Assembly (NCBI RefSeq): GCF_001866075.3
Contig: NZ_CP063356.1
Span: 3,214,164 to 3,278,163 of the forward strand
DNA from: Anaerobacillus isosaccharinicus
GTDB lineage: Bacteria; Bacillota; Bacilli; Bacillales; Anaerobacillaceae
Direction of reading: 5' to 3'
Length of the DNA: 64,000 nucleotides
In this document: in pieces, positions 15,427 through 25,103 of the stretch
Layout: the number at the start of each line of letters is the position of its first letter
How positions within the stretch are numbered: the stretch's first letter is position 1
Notes under the pieces: model-generated
Seen by the model: only the letters and a program-made list of their open reading frames with translations
Database searches by the model: none
What the model was told of the DNA's origin: nothing
Translations under genes and position numbers: made by a program

Positions 15427-16381
15427 ATTTAATAAATGACTTTAAACCTTGAATGCCGTCTTGTAACCTTACATCAACAATTTCCGCGTCTTCAATATGT
15501 TGGATAATCATTCGATTTGCATCATCAAATGTTTCTTTTGTCATATGAATTTGATCCATAACTTCTTTACTAAATGTTTGTTGTTGTTCAATTGATAAAA
15601 TTAGTTCTTGAACGTTCCCTTGAACTAAGCTAATAGCCCGTAGGATGCTATCAATACTTTTAGCTGTTTGGTTGCTTAATGTAATCCCTTCATTTACAGC
15701 AACTAAACTAGTTTGGGAGTCTTTTAATGCTTTTTCAGTATCTTGCTGCATATGCTTAATGAGCTCAGTAATCGAGCGTGTGCTTTGAGATGTGTTTTCT
15801 GCTAATTTTCTAACTTCATCAGCAACAACAGCAAACCCTTTTCCATGTTCACCAGCTCTAGCTGCTTCAATAGAAGCGTTAAGTGCTAAAAGGTTTGTTT
15901 GTTCAGCAATATCGTTAATTACATTAACAATTCCCTCGATCTCCTTTGATCTAGAACCAACTTGAGACATACTTAAAGCTGTTTGCTTTGCTTCTTCCCC
16001 TAATCTGTGTATAAGGGATTGCACTTTTTCAACAGCATTCTGACCTTCTATTGACTTGGTTTCCATTTCATTTGCAGATTGAATTAATGACTTTCCTTTT
16101 TCAGAGGTAGCAACTGAATTGTCACTAGCTTGAATACTTATATCATTAACAATTGTAAAATGATGTTTAATTTTTTCTACAAGATCTGCTAAAACATGAT
16201 GTTGATCATTTACAGAATCGTGTTGATCTAAAATGCTGGCTAAATCGTCATCCATAGTTTTCAAAAATGCTTGTATCGCTTCAGTTTTTAAGCTTAAAGC
16301 ATTTTCTGTTTCTTTTAGTCTAGTTGCTAATTCTTCTTTTTCATTAAGTAATTCTTGGTAAGAGCTTTTTAATACGATCAT
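15425..16381 (-). CDS. Soluble methyl-accepting chemotaxis protein
   Basis: A protein of about 318 residues carrying the methyl-accepting signalling domain but no membrane helix and no HAMP domain. The highly conserved hairpin tip is complete ([22 protein letters not shown] ... [13 protein letters not shown]). The N-terminal 110 residues are predicted coiled coil with scattered His and Asp ([20 protein letters not shown]), possibly a cytoplasmic sensing bundle. It would form CheA/CheW complexes in the cytoplasm. The ATG at 16381 is preferred over a GTG nine bases upstream because GGGG is then well spaced. Confidence 0.88.
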   Translation of the reverse strand: MIVLKSSYQELLNEKEELATRLKETENALSLKTEAIQAFLKTMDDDLASILDQHDSVNDQHHVLADLVEKIKHHFTIVNDISIQASDNSVATSEKGKSLIQSANEMETKSIEGQNAVEKVQSLIHRLGEEAKQTALSMSQVGSRSKEIEGIVNVINDIAEQTNLLALNASIEAARAGEHGKGFAVVADEVRKLAENTSQSTRSITELIKHMQQDTEKALKDSQTSLVAVNEGITLSNQTAKSIDSILRAISLVQGNVQELILSIEQQQTFSKEVMDQIHMTKETFDDANRMIIQHIEDAEIVDVRLQDGIQGLKSFIK

Positions 16382-16390
16382 CCTGGACAC

Positions 16391-16696
16391 CCCAACTTAT
16401 TATTAGTATATTAGTGAGAATAATAATCAATTAATGAATTATAGTTTAATAATAGTATCATAACATAAAAGTATAGTTAACAAACACTACTTTTCTACAT
16501 TTCTACTGTTATTATAATGGTTTCTAGCAAGAAAATTTACTTTTAATTTGAAGGATTTTTTAGATATTTATCGAATATTTAAGTATTCATATTTTTTACA
16601 TAAATTAAAATGGTTATTAGTTTATATTGACTATCAATAATAGATTTTATTACGATAGATCTATGGAATGAACTGAGAAAAGGTGGAGGGATATTA
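16391..16696. other. Intergenic, AT-rich; no gene seen
   Basis: About 300 bp of very AT-rich sequence between divergent genes. It should carry the promoters of both the chemoreceptor and glutaredoxin genes, but no consensus hexamer pair stands out. Confidence 0.5.
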
Positions 16697-16969
16697 ATGT
16701 CTTCTTTTGAAGTAATTGTTTATAGTAGTACAGGCTGTCCATATTGTGAAAAGGTAAGAAATCAATTAACCGAGTGGGGAATTGAATATGAAGTACGTAA
16801 TGTTTCGTTACATAAAGGATACTTCGATGAGTTACGAGAAAAAAAAGTCTTTGGTACACCAGCTACATATGTAAATGGTAAGTTAATTTTAGGTTTCCAA
16901 GAGAAAAAATTTAAGGAAGCTTTAGGTATAGACGACCAAGATGAGAGTGGAGTGGATAGTAACGCTTAG
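16697..16969 (+). CDS. Glutaredoxin-like protein
   Basis: A 90-residue thioredoxin-fold protein with the redox motif C-P-Y-C in YSSTGCPYCEKV and the cis-proline loop FGTPATYV. These mark it as a glutaredoxin/NrdH-type reductase that reduces disulfides in the cytoplasm. GGTGGAGGG precedes the ATG. No ribonucleotide reductase is adjacent, so the partner is unknown. The acidic tail (GIDDQDESGVDS) is unusual for the family but of no known meaning. Confidence 0.9.
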   Translation: MSSFEVIVYSSTGCPYCEKVRNQLTEWGIEYEVRNVSLHKGYFDELREKKVFGTPATYVNGKLILGFQEKKFKEALGIDDQDESGVDSNA

Positions 16970-17034
16970 TGCAGATCAATACGTTAACGATCGAGCGAAG
17001 TTAAAGCCACAATATTAATTTTAATTTAGAGTAT

Positions 17035-17068
17035 GGAGAATTGATCAACTTCAATTCTCTTTTTTATT
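17035..17068 (+). terminator. Terminator after glutaredoxin gene
   Basis: GAGAATTGA and TCAATTCTC form a 9-bp stem and are followed by six or more T bases. Confidence 0.8.
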
Positions 17069-17202
17069 TTGAGCTTCGAGCTGTTTAATTTTAGTGTAAT
17101 AAAATGGATGATAATTCGTCTTATTTTCGTATGTTAATTTTTATAGATCATAGACTATAATTAGTGCAAGGTGTCTATTGTAAAGAATTGAGAGGGATAC
17201 AA

Positions 17203-18258
17203 ATGAAATACACTTCTATAGAGCAGGTACAACAAGGGGATCAATTAGGGAAACATATCTTTGCGAGTGATGGCAGAATTTTATTAAATGAAGGTGTTCA
17301 TCTTTCAATTGCATTACTCTCTAAGTTAAGGAGAATGGGTGTTACAGCGGTCTACTTAAAGGATGACCGACTTATGGATGTCGAAATTGAAGAAGTAGTT
17401 TCAGACAAAACAAAGCGAGAAGCCGTTCTCAATCTTTCAGAGGCGTTTCAATTTATTCAGAGCGGAAAAAGGATTGATAGTCAAGAAATTAGTAATACTG
17501 CTAGTAAGCTTATTGAAGAGATCCTGGAAAATAAAGATGTATTAGTAAATTTAACCGATATTAGGACAAATGATAATCACTTGTTTATACATTCCGTAAA
17601 TGTTTGTATTATTTCAATTATTGTCGGGATTCATCTTGGATTAGAACATAGACGACTTCAAGAATTAGCGGTTGGAGCACTGCTCCATGATTTAGGCAAA
17701 ATTCTCCCTGATCAAGAGGTTGCTCTTGAAAAAGAAACGGAAGCTTATCATAATGACCACACTTGGAAAGGTTTTAATTATTTACGGAAAAATAAAGAGA
17801 TTAGTACATTATCTGCTCATGTCGCCCTAACGCATCATGAACATATAGATGGATCAGGGCAACCACGAAAATTAAAGGGTGAAGACATACACTTTCTTTC
17901 AAAAATAGTCTCAGTAGCAAATTATTACGATAACTCGATTTCAACAGTCGGTGATGAATCAAGGCTAAAACCACATGAAGCTTGTGAGCGAATTATGGGA
18001 CTGACGAATATTTACTTTGATCATAATGTTGTTTGGCGTTTTTTAAGATCGATTGCATTTTATCCAACAGGTAGCCAAGTAAAACTTTCGTCTGGTGAAA
18101 CTGGGGTAGTTGTTGCTCAACATCGCGGACTTCCACAAAGACCGATCATCCGAATTTTTAAACTTGATCAAGGCACATATGGTGGTGACGATTTTCAGAT
18201 GAAAGAAATAGACCTAGCACAAGAAACAACCGTTTTCATTGAATCTATTCTTGATTAA
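17203..18258 (+). CDS. HD-GYP domain phosphohydrolase, variant motif
   Basis: A 351-residue protein. The N-terminus (residues 1-60) resembles the small domain often fused before HD-GYP, and the HD-GYP domain spans about 115-280: H130, HD at 162-163, HTWKG at 186-190 and HHEHIDGSGQP at 211-221. The namesake GYP is GQP here, so cyclic di-GMP hydrolysis may be altered. The metal-binding histidines are all present. The start at MKYTSIEQ has GAGAGGG six bases upstream; a GTG 39 bp earlier lacks one. Confidence 0.85.
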   Translation: MKYTSIEQVQQGDQLGKHIFASDGRILLNEGVHLSIALLSKLRRMGVTAVYLKDDRLMDVEIEEVVSDKTKREAVLNLSEAFQFIQSGKRIDSQEISNTASKLIEEILENKDVLVNLTDIRTNDNHLFIHSVNVCIISIIVGIHLGLEHRRLQELAVGALLHDLGKILPDQEVALEKETEAYHNDHTWKGFNYLRKNKEISTLSAHVALTHHEHIDGSGQPRKLKGEDIHFLSKIVSVANYYDNSISTVGDESRLKPHEACERIMGLTNIYFDHNVVWRFLRSIAFYPTGSQVKLSSGETGVVVAQHRGLPQRPIIRIFKLDQGTYGGDDFQMKEIDLAQETTVFIESILD

Positions 18259-18318
18259 TAAAATTTGGGTGTTTTATTTCAAAAAATAATATTATTGTTT
18301 AATAATGAAAATTTCTTG

Positions 18319-18352
18319 AGTCAGTTTCTAAATATTGAAACTGACTTTTTTC
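18319..18352 (+). terminator. Terminator
   Basis: AGTCAGTTTC and GAAACTGACT form a perfect 10-bp stem with an 8-base loop and a T-run. Confidence 0.88.
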
Positions 18353-18429
18353 TTTTTAAGAAAAAGCTATAACTTAATAACGATTTTCTATCTATTAAAA
18401 ATTTTCAAAATATTTATTCTGAAAAAGGG

Positions 18430-18458
18430 TTGCAATTATAAAACCGCTGTTATAGTAT
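18430..18458 (+). promoter_or_regulatory. Vegetative-type promoter of aceA
   Basis: TTGCAA and TAGTAT are separated by 17 bases, about 70 bp before the start codon. No clear catabolite operator was seen nearby. Confidence 0.55.
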
Positions 18459-18526
18459 AGTGATTATAAAATAAAACTGTAATAAAACAGATAAGGAATT
18501 TATTAAAAATTGGGAGATGAGCGTTC

Positions 18527-19801
18527 ATGAATTATCAAGAAGAAGTTCGTAACTTAGAAACTAGTTGGCAAACTGATGAAAGATGGGCAGGGGTTACAAG
18601 GAATTACAATGCAGCAGATGTAGTCAAACTTCGGGGGTCCGTTCAGATAGAGCATACATTAGCTAGACGTGGGGCTCATCGTCTTTGGAAGCAACTTCAT
18701 GAAATGGATTTTGTCGCTGCTTTAGGTGCGTTAACTGGAAACCAAGCAATACAGCAAGCAAAAGCGGGTTTACAAGCAGTTTATTTAAGTGGGTGGCAAG
18801 TAGCGGCAGATGCTAACCTTGCAGGACAAATGTATCCAGACCAAAGTTTATATCCGGCAAATAGTGTCCCAACGGTAGTAAAAAGAATAAACCAAGCTCT
18901 GCAGCGTGCAGACCAAATTCAACATATGGAAGGGAATGGGGACATTGATTATTTCCTCCCGATCGTAGCAGATGCCGAAGCTGGCTTTGGCGGACAATTA
19001 AATGTTTTTGAGCTAATGAAAGGAATGATCGAAGCAGGTGCTGCAGGAGTACACTTTGAGGATCAACTAGCTTCAGAGAAAAAATGTGGACATCTTGGTG
19101 GAAAAGTATTGATCCCAACACAAACTGCTATTCGAAATCTTACGGCTGCAAGACTTGCCGCTGATGTCTCCGGTGTTCCAACACTTATTATTGCAAGAAC
19201 AGATGCAGATGCTGCAGATTTAATTACGAGTGATGTAGATCCTTATGATCGTGAGTTTATTACAGGTGAAAGAACGCCTGAAGGTTTTTTCCGTACAACT
19301 CCTGGTATTGATCAAGCAATTTCTCGTGGTTTGGCCTATGCACCTTATGCCGATTTAATCTGGTGTGAAACATCGAAGCCTAGTTTAGAGGAAGCGAAAG
19401 CCTTTGCGGATGCAATCCACGCTAAGTTCCCAGGTAAGATGCTTGCTTATAATTGCTCACCATCCTTTAACTGGAAAGCTAATTTAGATGAAGACACAAT
19501 TGAGCGTTATCAAGTTGAACTCAGTAAAATGGGGTATAAATTCCAGTTTGTAACCTTAGCTGGCTTCCATGCTTTAAATCATAGTATGTTTGAGTTAGCC
19601 CACGCTTATAAAACTCGTGGTATGGGTGCATATTCAGAACTTCAACAAGCCGAGTTTGCAAGTGAAGTGAAAGGTTATACGGCTACTCGTCATCAACGAG
19701 AAGTTGGTACAGGTTACTTTGATGAAGTTTCACAAGCGGTTTCAGGTGGAACTTCATCAACAACAGCCTTAAAAGGTTCAACTGAAGCAGCTCAATTCTA
19801 A
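18527..19801 (+). CDS. aceA: Isocitrate lyase
   Basis: A 424-residue enzyme that splits isocitrate into succinate and glyoxylate, the first glyoxylate-shunt step. The active-site signature [11 protein letters not shown] is complete, and the metal-binding region ([10 protein letters not shown] ... [11 protein letters not shown]) is present. GGGAGATGAG lies before the ATG. A malate synthase gene is not in the window, so the shunt partner must be elsewhere. B. subtilis lacks this gene, so it marks a lineage able to grow on acetate or fatty acids. Confidence 0.95.
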   Translation: MNYQEEVRNLETSWQTDERWAGVTRNYNAADVVKLRGSVQIEHTLARRGAHRLWKQLHEMDFVAALGALTGNQAIQQAKAGLQAVYLSGWQVAADANLAGQMYPDQSLYPANSVPTVVKRINQALQRADQIQHMEGNGDIDYFLPIVADAEAGFGGQLNVFELMKGMIEAGAAGVHFEDQLASEKKCGHLGGKVLIPTQTAIRNLTAARLAADVSGVPTLIIARTDADAADLITSDVDPYDREFITGERTPEGFFRTTPGIDQAISRGLAYAPYADLIWCETSKPSLEEAKAFADAIHAKFPGKMLAYNCSPSFNWKANLDEDTIERYQVELSKMGYKFQFVTLAGFHALNHSMFELAHAYKTRGMGAYSELQQAEFASEVKGYTATRHQREVGTGYFDEVSQAVSGGTSSTTALKGSTEAAQF

Positions 19802-19824
19802 TTATAAATGTTTACCTCCATGAA

Positions 19825-19862
19825 AACGTAACGTCCTTCGCCAGACGTTACGTTCTTTTTTG
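19825..19862 (+). terminator. Terminator of aceA
   Basis: AACGTAACGTC and GACGTTACGTT form an 11-bp perfect stem followed by T bases. Confidence 0.88.
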
Positions 19863-19917
19863 TGTAGGAAGTTTTATAGGCTTGAACAAATTTTTCTGGA
19901 TTATATTTATATTTACA

Positions 19918-19939
19918 TGAACTTATATTAATAAGTTCA
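19918..19939. repeat. Perfect palindrome upstream of dapH
   Basis: Arms TGAACTTAT and ATAAGTTCA flank a 4-base centre. It sits about 140 bp before dapH and upstream of a TATAAT at 20027-20032, so it could be an operator; no regulator is recognised. Confidence 0.5.
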
Positions 19940-20076
19940 AACTATAGAAAAAAAGGGTCAGAAGGAATGAATAGGAAAAAAAATTCAAAACTCTTGTCAC
20001 TAATAGAACTTTTTGATAGAGTAAAGTATAATTTGTAAGTAATACATAATTTAAAAGTAGTATAGGAGGAATACAA

Positions 20077-20799
20077 ATGAAAATGATGGATGCTAACGAA
20101 ATTATTTCGTTTATTTCAAACAGTGTGAAATCTACACCAGTTAAAGTTTATGTCAAAGGGAACTTAGAGGGTATTGACTTCGGAGTTAATACAAAGACAT
20201 TTATTGCCGGCTCTACAGGAACTTTATTTGGTGAGTGGTCAGATATTGACGCAGCTTTAAAAGCGAATGCAGATAAAATCGAGGATTTTGTTGTTGAAAA
20301 CGATCGTCGTAACTCTGCAATTCCATTATTAGACATGAAAAATATTAAAGCGCGAATTGAGCCAGGTGCAGTTATCCGTGATCAAGTTGAGATCGGTGAC
20401 AATGCAGTTATTATGATGGGTGCTTCAATTAACATTGGTTCTGTTATTGGAGAAGGAACGATGATTGATATGAACGTAGTTTTGGGTGGTAGAGCAACAG
20501 TAGGTAAGAACTGTCACATCGGTGCTGGGTCTGTTCTAGCTGGGGTTATTGAACCGCCATCAGCTAAGCCAGTTGTAGTAGAAGATGATGTAGTAATTGG
20601 TGCTAACGCTGTTATTTTGGAAGGTGTAACTGTAGGTAAAGGGGCAGTAGTTGCTGCTGGGGCAATTGTAACAGAAGATGTTCCACCTAACACAGTTGTT
20701 GCAGGAGTACCTGCTCGTGTTATCAAAGAAATCGATGAGAAAACAAAAGGGAAAACAGAAATTAAACAAGAACTTCGTCGTTTAAACGAAGATCGTTAA
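20077..20799 (+). CDS. dapH: Tetrahydrodipicolinate N-acetyltransferase
   Basis: A 240-residue left-handed beta-helix acetyltransferase that transfers acetyl from acetyl-CoA to tetrahydrodipicolinate in the acetylated lysine and diaminopimelate route. The N-terminal domain begins [12 protein letters not shown], as in B. subtilis DapH (YkuQ), and hexapeptide repeats run from about residue 90 ([20 protein letters not shown]) to 200. AGGAGG precedes the ATG. It is followed by dapL, the next acetyl-pathway gene in the same gene order as B. subtilis. Confidence 0.95.
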   Translation: MKMMDANEIISFISNSVKSTPVKVYVKGNLEGIDFGVNTKTFIAGSTGTLFGEWSDIDAALKANADKIEDFVVENDRRNSAIPLLDMKNIKARIEPGAVIRDQVEIGDNAVIMMGASINIGSVIGEGTMIDMNVVLGGRATVGKNCHIGAGSVLAGVIEPPSAKPVVVEDDVVIGANAVILEGVTVGKGAVVAAGAIVTEDVPPNTVVAGVPARVIKEIDEKTKGKTEIKQELRRLNEDR

Positions 20800-20804
20800 T
20801 AGTG

Positions 20805-20841
20805 AATGCCTACTCGCCTCTCATAGGCAGTAGGCATTTTG
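20805..20841 (+). terminator. Terminator between dapH and dapL
   Basis: AATGCCTACT pairs with AGTAGGCATT, and an inner GCCT/AGGC extends the hairpin, followed by T bases. dapL is probably partly read through it or has its own promoter. Confidence 0.75.
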
Positions 20842-20903
20842 TATAAATAAGTTAAAAGACTGTAACGAGTTTCTTTCACCACTTTAATTAAAAGAGGGAT
20901 AAT

Positions 20904-22031
20904 ATGAACAATACTCATTTTATAAATGTAAGACGCGATCTGCATCAAATTCCAGAGCTAGGATTTGAGGAGTTTAAGACACAAGAATATTTATTAACGT
21001 ATATAAAAAACTTACCACAGCAGTTTTTAGAAATTGATACTTGGAAAACAGGCATTTTTGTAAAGGTAGTAGGTATTGCTCCAACAAGAATAGTTGGATA
21101 TCGTGCTGATATTGATGGATTACCAATGGAAGAAGAAACAGATTTAGCTTTTAAATCACAGCACAAAGGAAACATGCATGGCTGTGGTCATGACTTTCAT
21201 ATGAGTATTGCCCTTGGAGTACTGACTTTTTTTGCATCCAATCAACCAAAGGAAACGTTGCTGTTTATTTTTCAACCAGCTGAAGAAGGTCCAGGTGGGG
21301 CAAAACCGATGCTAGAAAGTGAATATTTAAGGAGAAATCGTCCAGACATGATGATCGCTTTACATATTGCCCCAGAGTACCCTGTTGGAACTGTTGCAAC
21401 GAGGGAAGGCTTACTTTTTGCAAATACTTCTGAGTTGTTTATTGATTTCTTAGGAAAAGGCGGCCATGCAGCCTACCCTCATACTGCCAATGATATGGTT
21501 GTTGCAGCCAGTCACTTTGTTACACAGCTTCAATCAATTGTTGCTAGAAACGTTAATCCTCTTGATTCTGCTGTTGTTACAATAGGGAAAATTACTGGAG
21601 GAACAAAACAAAATATCATCGCTGAGCGTGCGAGAGTTGAGGGGACAATTCGAACGTTGTCTATGAGTTCTATGGAAGAAATAAAAGGTAGAATTTCAGC
21701 TCTAGTTCGCGGGATCGAAGTAGCCTTTGATTGTAAACTTTCGATTGATTTTGGTTCGAATTATTGTCAAGTATACAATAATGAAGAGGTAACGAAATCA
21801 TTTATGAATTTTGTACAAAATCGAGCTAATAGTGAACTGATCGAATGTAGAGAGGCAATGACAGGTGAAGATTTTGGTTATTTTCTTGAGGAAATCCCTG
21901 GTTTTATGTTCTGGCTTGGAGTAGATTCGGAGTTTGGACTTCATTCAGGTTCATTAAACCCAAACGAAGAGGCAATTCCTTTTGCTATTGAACTACTGAT
22001 TGACTATTTAAAATCTTATAATCTGACATAG
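20904..22031 (+). CDS. dapL: N-acetyl-diaminopimelate deacetylase
   Basis: A 375-residue M20 family metal-dependent amidohydrolase that removes acetate from N-acetyl-LL-diaminopimelate. Visible marks are [12 protein letters not shown] near the N-terminus, the metal-binding [10 protein letters not shown] (about residue 92), [10 protein letters not shown] and the late [17 protein letters not shown] precedes the ATG. It corresponds to B. subtilis YkuR and follows dapH as expected. Confidence 0.93.
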   Translation: MNNTHFINVRRDLHQIPELGFEEFKTQEYLLTYIKNLPQQFLEIDTWKTGIFVKVVGIAPTRIVGYRADIDGLPMEEETDLAFKSQHKGNMHGCGHDFHMSIALGVLTFFASNQPKETLLFIFQPAEEGPGGAKPMLESEYLRRNRPDMMIALHIAPEYPVGTVATREGLLFANTSELFIDFLGKGGHAAYPHTANDMVVAASHFVTQLQSIVARNVNPLDSAVVTIGKITGGTKQNIIAERARVEGTIRTLSMSSMEEIKGRISALVRGIEVAFDCKLSIDFGSNYCQVYNNEEVTKSFMNFVQNRANSELIECREAMTGEDFGYFLEEIPGFMFWLGVDSEFGLHSGSLNPNEEAIPFAIELLIDYLKSYNLT

Positions 22032-22170
22032 AGTTGTTAGTAGCGCTAAAATTGAACTCTGAAATCATAAAATATATAGAGAATAATCTTCCATTTAGTT
22101 GGACAAATTATCGTTGTAGAGAAATGTCTCTTTACATATTTAACGGATGATTTGGAAGGAGGAACGTTTT

Positions 22171-22413
22171 ATGGCAAAGATTGGTGTTGAACAATCTTTA
22201 ACAGATGTTCAAGAAGCGTTACAATCTAGAGGTTATGATGTTGTACAATTAAAGCAAGAAAACGATGCCGAGGGTTGCGATTGCTGCGTTATTACAGGGC
22301 AAGACCAAAATATGATGGGAATTCAAAATGCGGTAACAAAGGGCTCAGTTATTAATGCCAACGGTTTAACTGCTGAGGAAGTTTGTCAGCAAGTAGAATC
22401 AAAAATTCAATAA
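22171..22413 (+). CDS. ykuS: UPF0180 family protein YkuS
   Basis: An 80-residue conserved protein of unknown function. It contains a compact cysteine cluster ([12 protein letters not shown]) that could bind metal or undergo redox change. AAGGAGGAACG lies just before the ATG; a longer frame from 22147 starts ahead of this site and is rejected. It lies after dapL, as in B. subtilis, and is convergent with ykuT. Confidence 0.88.
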   Translation: MAKIGVEQSLTDVQEALQSRGYDVVQLKQENDAEGCDCCVITGQDQNMMGIQNAVTKGSVINANGLTAEEVCQQVESKIQ

Positions 22414-22422
22414 GATAGGAAT

Positions 22423-22473
22423 GGGAATGACAAAAAAAGCCTACTTTAGAAGTAGACTATTTAGGTCATTCCC
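22423..22473. terminator. Bidirectional terminator between ykuS and ykuT
   Basis: GGGAATGAC and GTCATTCCC enclose an inner hairpin (CTACTT/AAGTAG). The stem reaches the ykuT stop codon. Confidence 0.7.
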
Positions 22474-23309
22474 TATTTCTTTTCAATGAAAACTTGATGT
22501 GGAAAAGGAATTTCAATATTATTTTGGTCGAGAGCTTCTTTTAGTGCTTTACGGATTTTTCTTTCAATTGCCCATTGGGACATATTTTCTGTCTTAGCGA
22601 TAATTCTGATTACTACATCAGAGTCACCTAAGCTTTGAACACCAACGACATTAGGGCCTTCCTTAATAGCAGTTTCTTCGATTGCGACTTGATCACAAGC
22701 TGCTTGTAATACGGAAATTGCTTCATCGATATTTTCGTCGTATGCAATGCTAATATCAACTAATGCACGCATATTACCTCTTGAATGGTTACTGACGTTT
22801 TTAATTTCGCGATTAGGAATAAAGTGCAACGTACCATCAAATCCACGAAGCCTTGTCGTACGTAAACCAACTTCTTCTACGACCCCGTCTATTCCTGCCA
22901 TTGTTACATAATCGTCAACATCAATTTGTTTTTCAAGCAAAAGGAAAAATCCTGTAACAACATCACTTACTAATCCTTGAGCACCAAAACCAATTGCGAG
23001 TCCGATAATACCAGCTCCTGCAATTAATGGGGCGATTTCATAATCGAAAATCCCAATGATAATAGTCAAGAGAAAAAAGATTAGGAAATATGTGAAGACA
23101 TTTAGAGCGAGCTTTTCTAATGTCTTCGTTCGACCTGGATGCATACCTCTTTGTTCTTGTAGTTTAAGAAATGATTTAGAAATAATTCTAGTACCAATTT
23201 TTTTTACAAGCATGTAAAAAATAAATATTCCAATTAATTGGAAAATAATTATGGAAAGACTAATAATTAGCCCACTCCAATCGTATGTTTCAAACCAACC
23301 TAAGTCCAA
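22473..23309 (-). CDS. ykuT: MscS family small-conductance channel YkuT
   Basis: A 278-residue MscS-type channel. There are three membrane helices (about residues 15-35, 65-85 and 90-118), with the pore helix in LIAGAGIIGLAIGFGAQGLVSDVVTG. The beta domain follows (DVDDYVTMAGIDGVVEEVGLRTTRLR, then HFIPNREIKNVSN). It is shorter than the MscS paralogue at 14.3 kb and differs in N-terminal helices. Position between ykuS and ykuU matches B. subtilis, which supports the name. Confidence 0.9.
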   Translation of the reverse strand: MDLGWFETYDWSGLIISLSIIIFQLIGIFIFYMLVKKIGTRIISKSFLKLQEQRGMHPGRTKTLEKLALNVFTYFLIFFLLTIIIGIFDYEIAPLIAGAGIIGLAIGFGAQGLVSDVVTGFFLLLEKQIDVDDYVTMAGIDGVVEEVGLRTTRLRGFDGTLHFIPNREIKNVSNHSRGNMRALVDISIAYDENIDEAISVLQAACDQVAIEETAIKEGPNVVGVQSLGDSDVVIRIIAKTENMSQWAIERKIRKALKEALDQNNIEIPFPHQVFIEKK

Positions 23310-23713
23310 GACATTTCAACTCCTTCAGTACTTTTATCGGATCTAAGTATTGCCTTTGATGCAAACCAATAAAACATAAAGTAGATTCTAACATAATTTG
23401 TAGTAATCATAAAATAATATGGTTTCAAAAAACATTTTGTACTCCTTCATGCTTCTGAATTTCGTGCTAAACCATTCTCAACTAGAGGGAATTGTCCATA
23501 AATAATATCAAAAAGATTTAATTGAGAATCTTTTTATAAACTATTTAAGCATATGATTCGTTAATTCGTGTCAAATGAGGTTATAATATCGATATAATTA
23601 AAATAAAAGGATGAATTTACTAATATTTTGTTGACTGTTTATAATTCATATTTTATAATAATTATTGTAAATAAGAAACCCGATGTTGGGTAATTTTTTA
23701 GGAGGTTTTACAT
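23310..23713. other. Intergenic ykuT-ykuU, 404 bp
   Basis: Divergent promoter region. It contains the ykuU promoter with a PerR-like box (listed separately). The remainder is AT-rich and shows no open frame with a ribosome binding site. Confidence 0.5.
23631..23667 (+). promoter_or_regulatory. ykuU promoter with PerR-box-like operator
   Basis: TTGACT and TATAAT are spaced by 17 bases. From 23653, TTATAATAATTATTG overlaps the -10 and matches 13 of 15 positions of the PerR box TTATAATNATTATAA. A peroxide-induced peroxiredoxin under PerR would make sense, but binding is inferred only from the match. Confidence 0.6.
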
Positions 23714-24259
23714 ATGAGTGATAAAAGAATGGTTGCAAAACAAGCACCTAGATTTGAAATGGACGCAGTAATGCCTAATAAAGAGTTTGGAAAAGTTAGT
23801 TTAGAAGAGAATATGAAGAATGATAAGTGGACTGTACTTTATTTCTATCCAATGGATTTCACGTTCGTTTGCCCAACGGAAATCATTTCTTTAAGTGATC
23901 GTTATGATGAATTTGAAGATTTAGACGCTGAAGTAATTGGCGTTTCAACAGATACAATTCACACTCACTTAGCATGGATTAACACGGACAAAACTTCTAA
24001 TGGCTTAGGTCAACTAAGATACCCTTTAGCTGCTGACACTAACCATGCCATTTCAAGAGAATACGGAGTTCTAATTGAGGACGCGGGTATTGCTTTACGT
24101 GGATTATTTATCATTAGCCCAGAAGGTGAATTAATGTATTCAGTAGTTAACCACAATAATATCGGCCGTGACGTAGATGAGACATTACGTGTACTTCAAG
24201 CCTTACAAACTGGTGGATTATGTCCAGCAAACTGGAAGCCAGGGCAAGAAACACTTTAA
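23714..24259 (+). CDS. ykuU: 2-Cys peroxiredoxin YkuU
   Basis: A 181-residue typical 2-Cys peroxiredoxin. The peroxidatic cysteine is in DFTFVCPTEI (about residue 52), and the resolving cysteine lies near the C-terminus (TGGLCPANWKPG). It reduces hydrogen peroxide and organic peroxides in the cytoplasm with electrons from a thioredoxin-like partner. YkuV, a thiol-disulfide protein, lies 76 bp downstream, after a terminator-like hairpin. AGGAGG precedes the ATG. Confidence 0.95.
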   Translation: MSDKRMVAKQAPRFEMDAVMPNKEFGKVSLEENMKNDKWTVLYFYPMDFTFVCPTEIISLSDRYDEFEDLDAEVIGVSTDTIHTHLAWINTDKTSNGLGQLRYPLAADTNHAISREYGVLIEDAGIALRGLFIISPEGELMYSVVNHNNIGRDVDETLRVLQALQTGGLCPANWKPGQETL

Positions 24260-24277
24260 CTTGATAACTAATTAATT

Positions 24278-24307
24278 GAAAGGTCTAGCTAAAAGTTAGG
24301 CCTTTTC
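24278..24307 (+). terminator. Terminator between ykuU and ykuV
   Basis: AAAGGTCTAGCT pairs imperfectly with AGTTAGGCCTTT around AAA and is followed by TTTT. It probably reduces, rather than abolishes, read-through into ykuV. Confidence 0.65.
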
Positions 24308-24335
24308 TTACACTATTTTCCTAGGAGTTGATATT

Positions 24336-24785
24336 ATGAAGTTAAGATCTGCTATGCCTGAATTAGTTGGTGCTACAGAATGGTTAAACGGAGAAGTAAC
24401 AAGGGATCAATTAGTTGGTGAAAAACCAACGTTATTTCACTTTTGGTCAATAAGCTGTCACTTATGTAAAGAAGCTATGCCAAATGTAAACGAATTCCGT
24501 GATCTATATAAAGATCAACTGAATGTAATTGCCGTTCATATGCCTCGTTCAGAAAAAGATCTTGATCTTGAAGAAATAAAAAAGGTTGCTGCCGAACACG
24601 AGATTACACAACCGATCTTTGTTGATAGTGCTCACAAGCTAACTGATGCCTTTGAAAACAAATACGTGCCTGCCTATTATGTTTTTGATACTGAAGGACA
24701 ATTGCGTCATTTCCAAGCTGGTGGTGGCGGAATGAAGATGCTAACAAAACGTGTTAACCGTGTGTTAGGGATAAAAGAAGAATAG
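24336..24785 (+). CDS. ykuV: Thioredoxin-like thiol-disulfide oxidoreductase YkuV
   Basis: A 149-residue thioredoxin-fold protein with the redox motif C-H-L-C in WSISCHLCKEAMP. It lacks a signal peptide, so it acts in the cytoplasm, and closely follows the B. subtilis YkuV sequence pattern (MKLRSAMPELVGATEWLNG, then PAYYVFDTEGQLRHFQAGG). It is the likely electron donor or partner of YkuU, which precedes it. TAGGAG lies upstream of the ATG. Confidence 0.93.
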   Translation: MKLRSAMPELVGATEWLNGEVTRDQLVGEKPTLFHFWSISCHLCKEAMPNVNEFRDLYKDQLNVIAVHMPRSEKDLDLEEIKKVAAEHEITQPIFVDSAHKLTDAFENKYVPAYYVFDTEGQLRHFQAGGGGMKMLTKRVNRVLGIKEE

Positions 24786-24786
24786 T

Positions 24787-24898
24787 AATGTATAATTTAG
24801 AATGTAGAATGTAGAATGAAATGTTGAAGGCGCTGCTTCGAAGGAATGCTTTCATTCAATTTTACATTCAATTTTAAATTCTACATTTTGCATTTTTT
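24787..24898. repeat. Heptad-periodic inverted repeat after ykuV
   Basis: The left arm repeats TAGAATG with a 7-base period (AGAATGTAGAATGTAGAATG), and the right arm carries the degenerate complement (CATTCAATTTTACATTC, CTACATTTTGCAT). The loop contains a CTTCGAAG core. It could serve as a terminator or be a small repeat element. A differently worded heptad element with the same design occurs at 56208. Confidence 0.65.
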
Positions 24899-25103
24899 AT
24901 TTATTTATAAAAGAGTCACCTCTTTCTGTAGAAATTTGTATATAATAGAGACTCGGAAATTAAATGATTAAATTTAGGTCTCCTGGAGCTTATGAGCTTG
25001 TTTTAAGAGGAAAGCGTGGGATTTTCAAAGTCATTTTCAAAAAAATGAATGACAAATAAACCACATGAAGTGGATTTTTTGAAAATTATATTTTAAGATG
25101 ACT

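Noticed and set aside
24787-24898. CRISPR array
   Set aside because: The repeated units are 7 bases without spacers; the region is a palindrome, not a repeat-spacer array.
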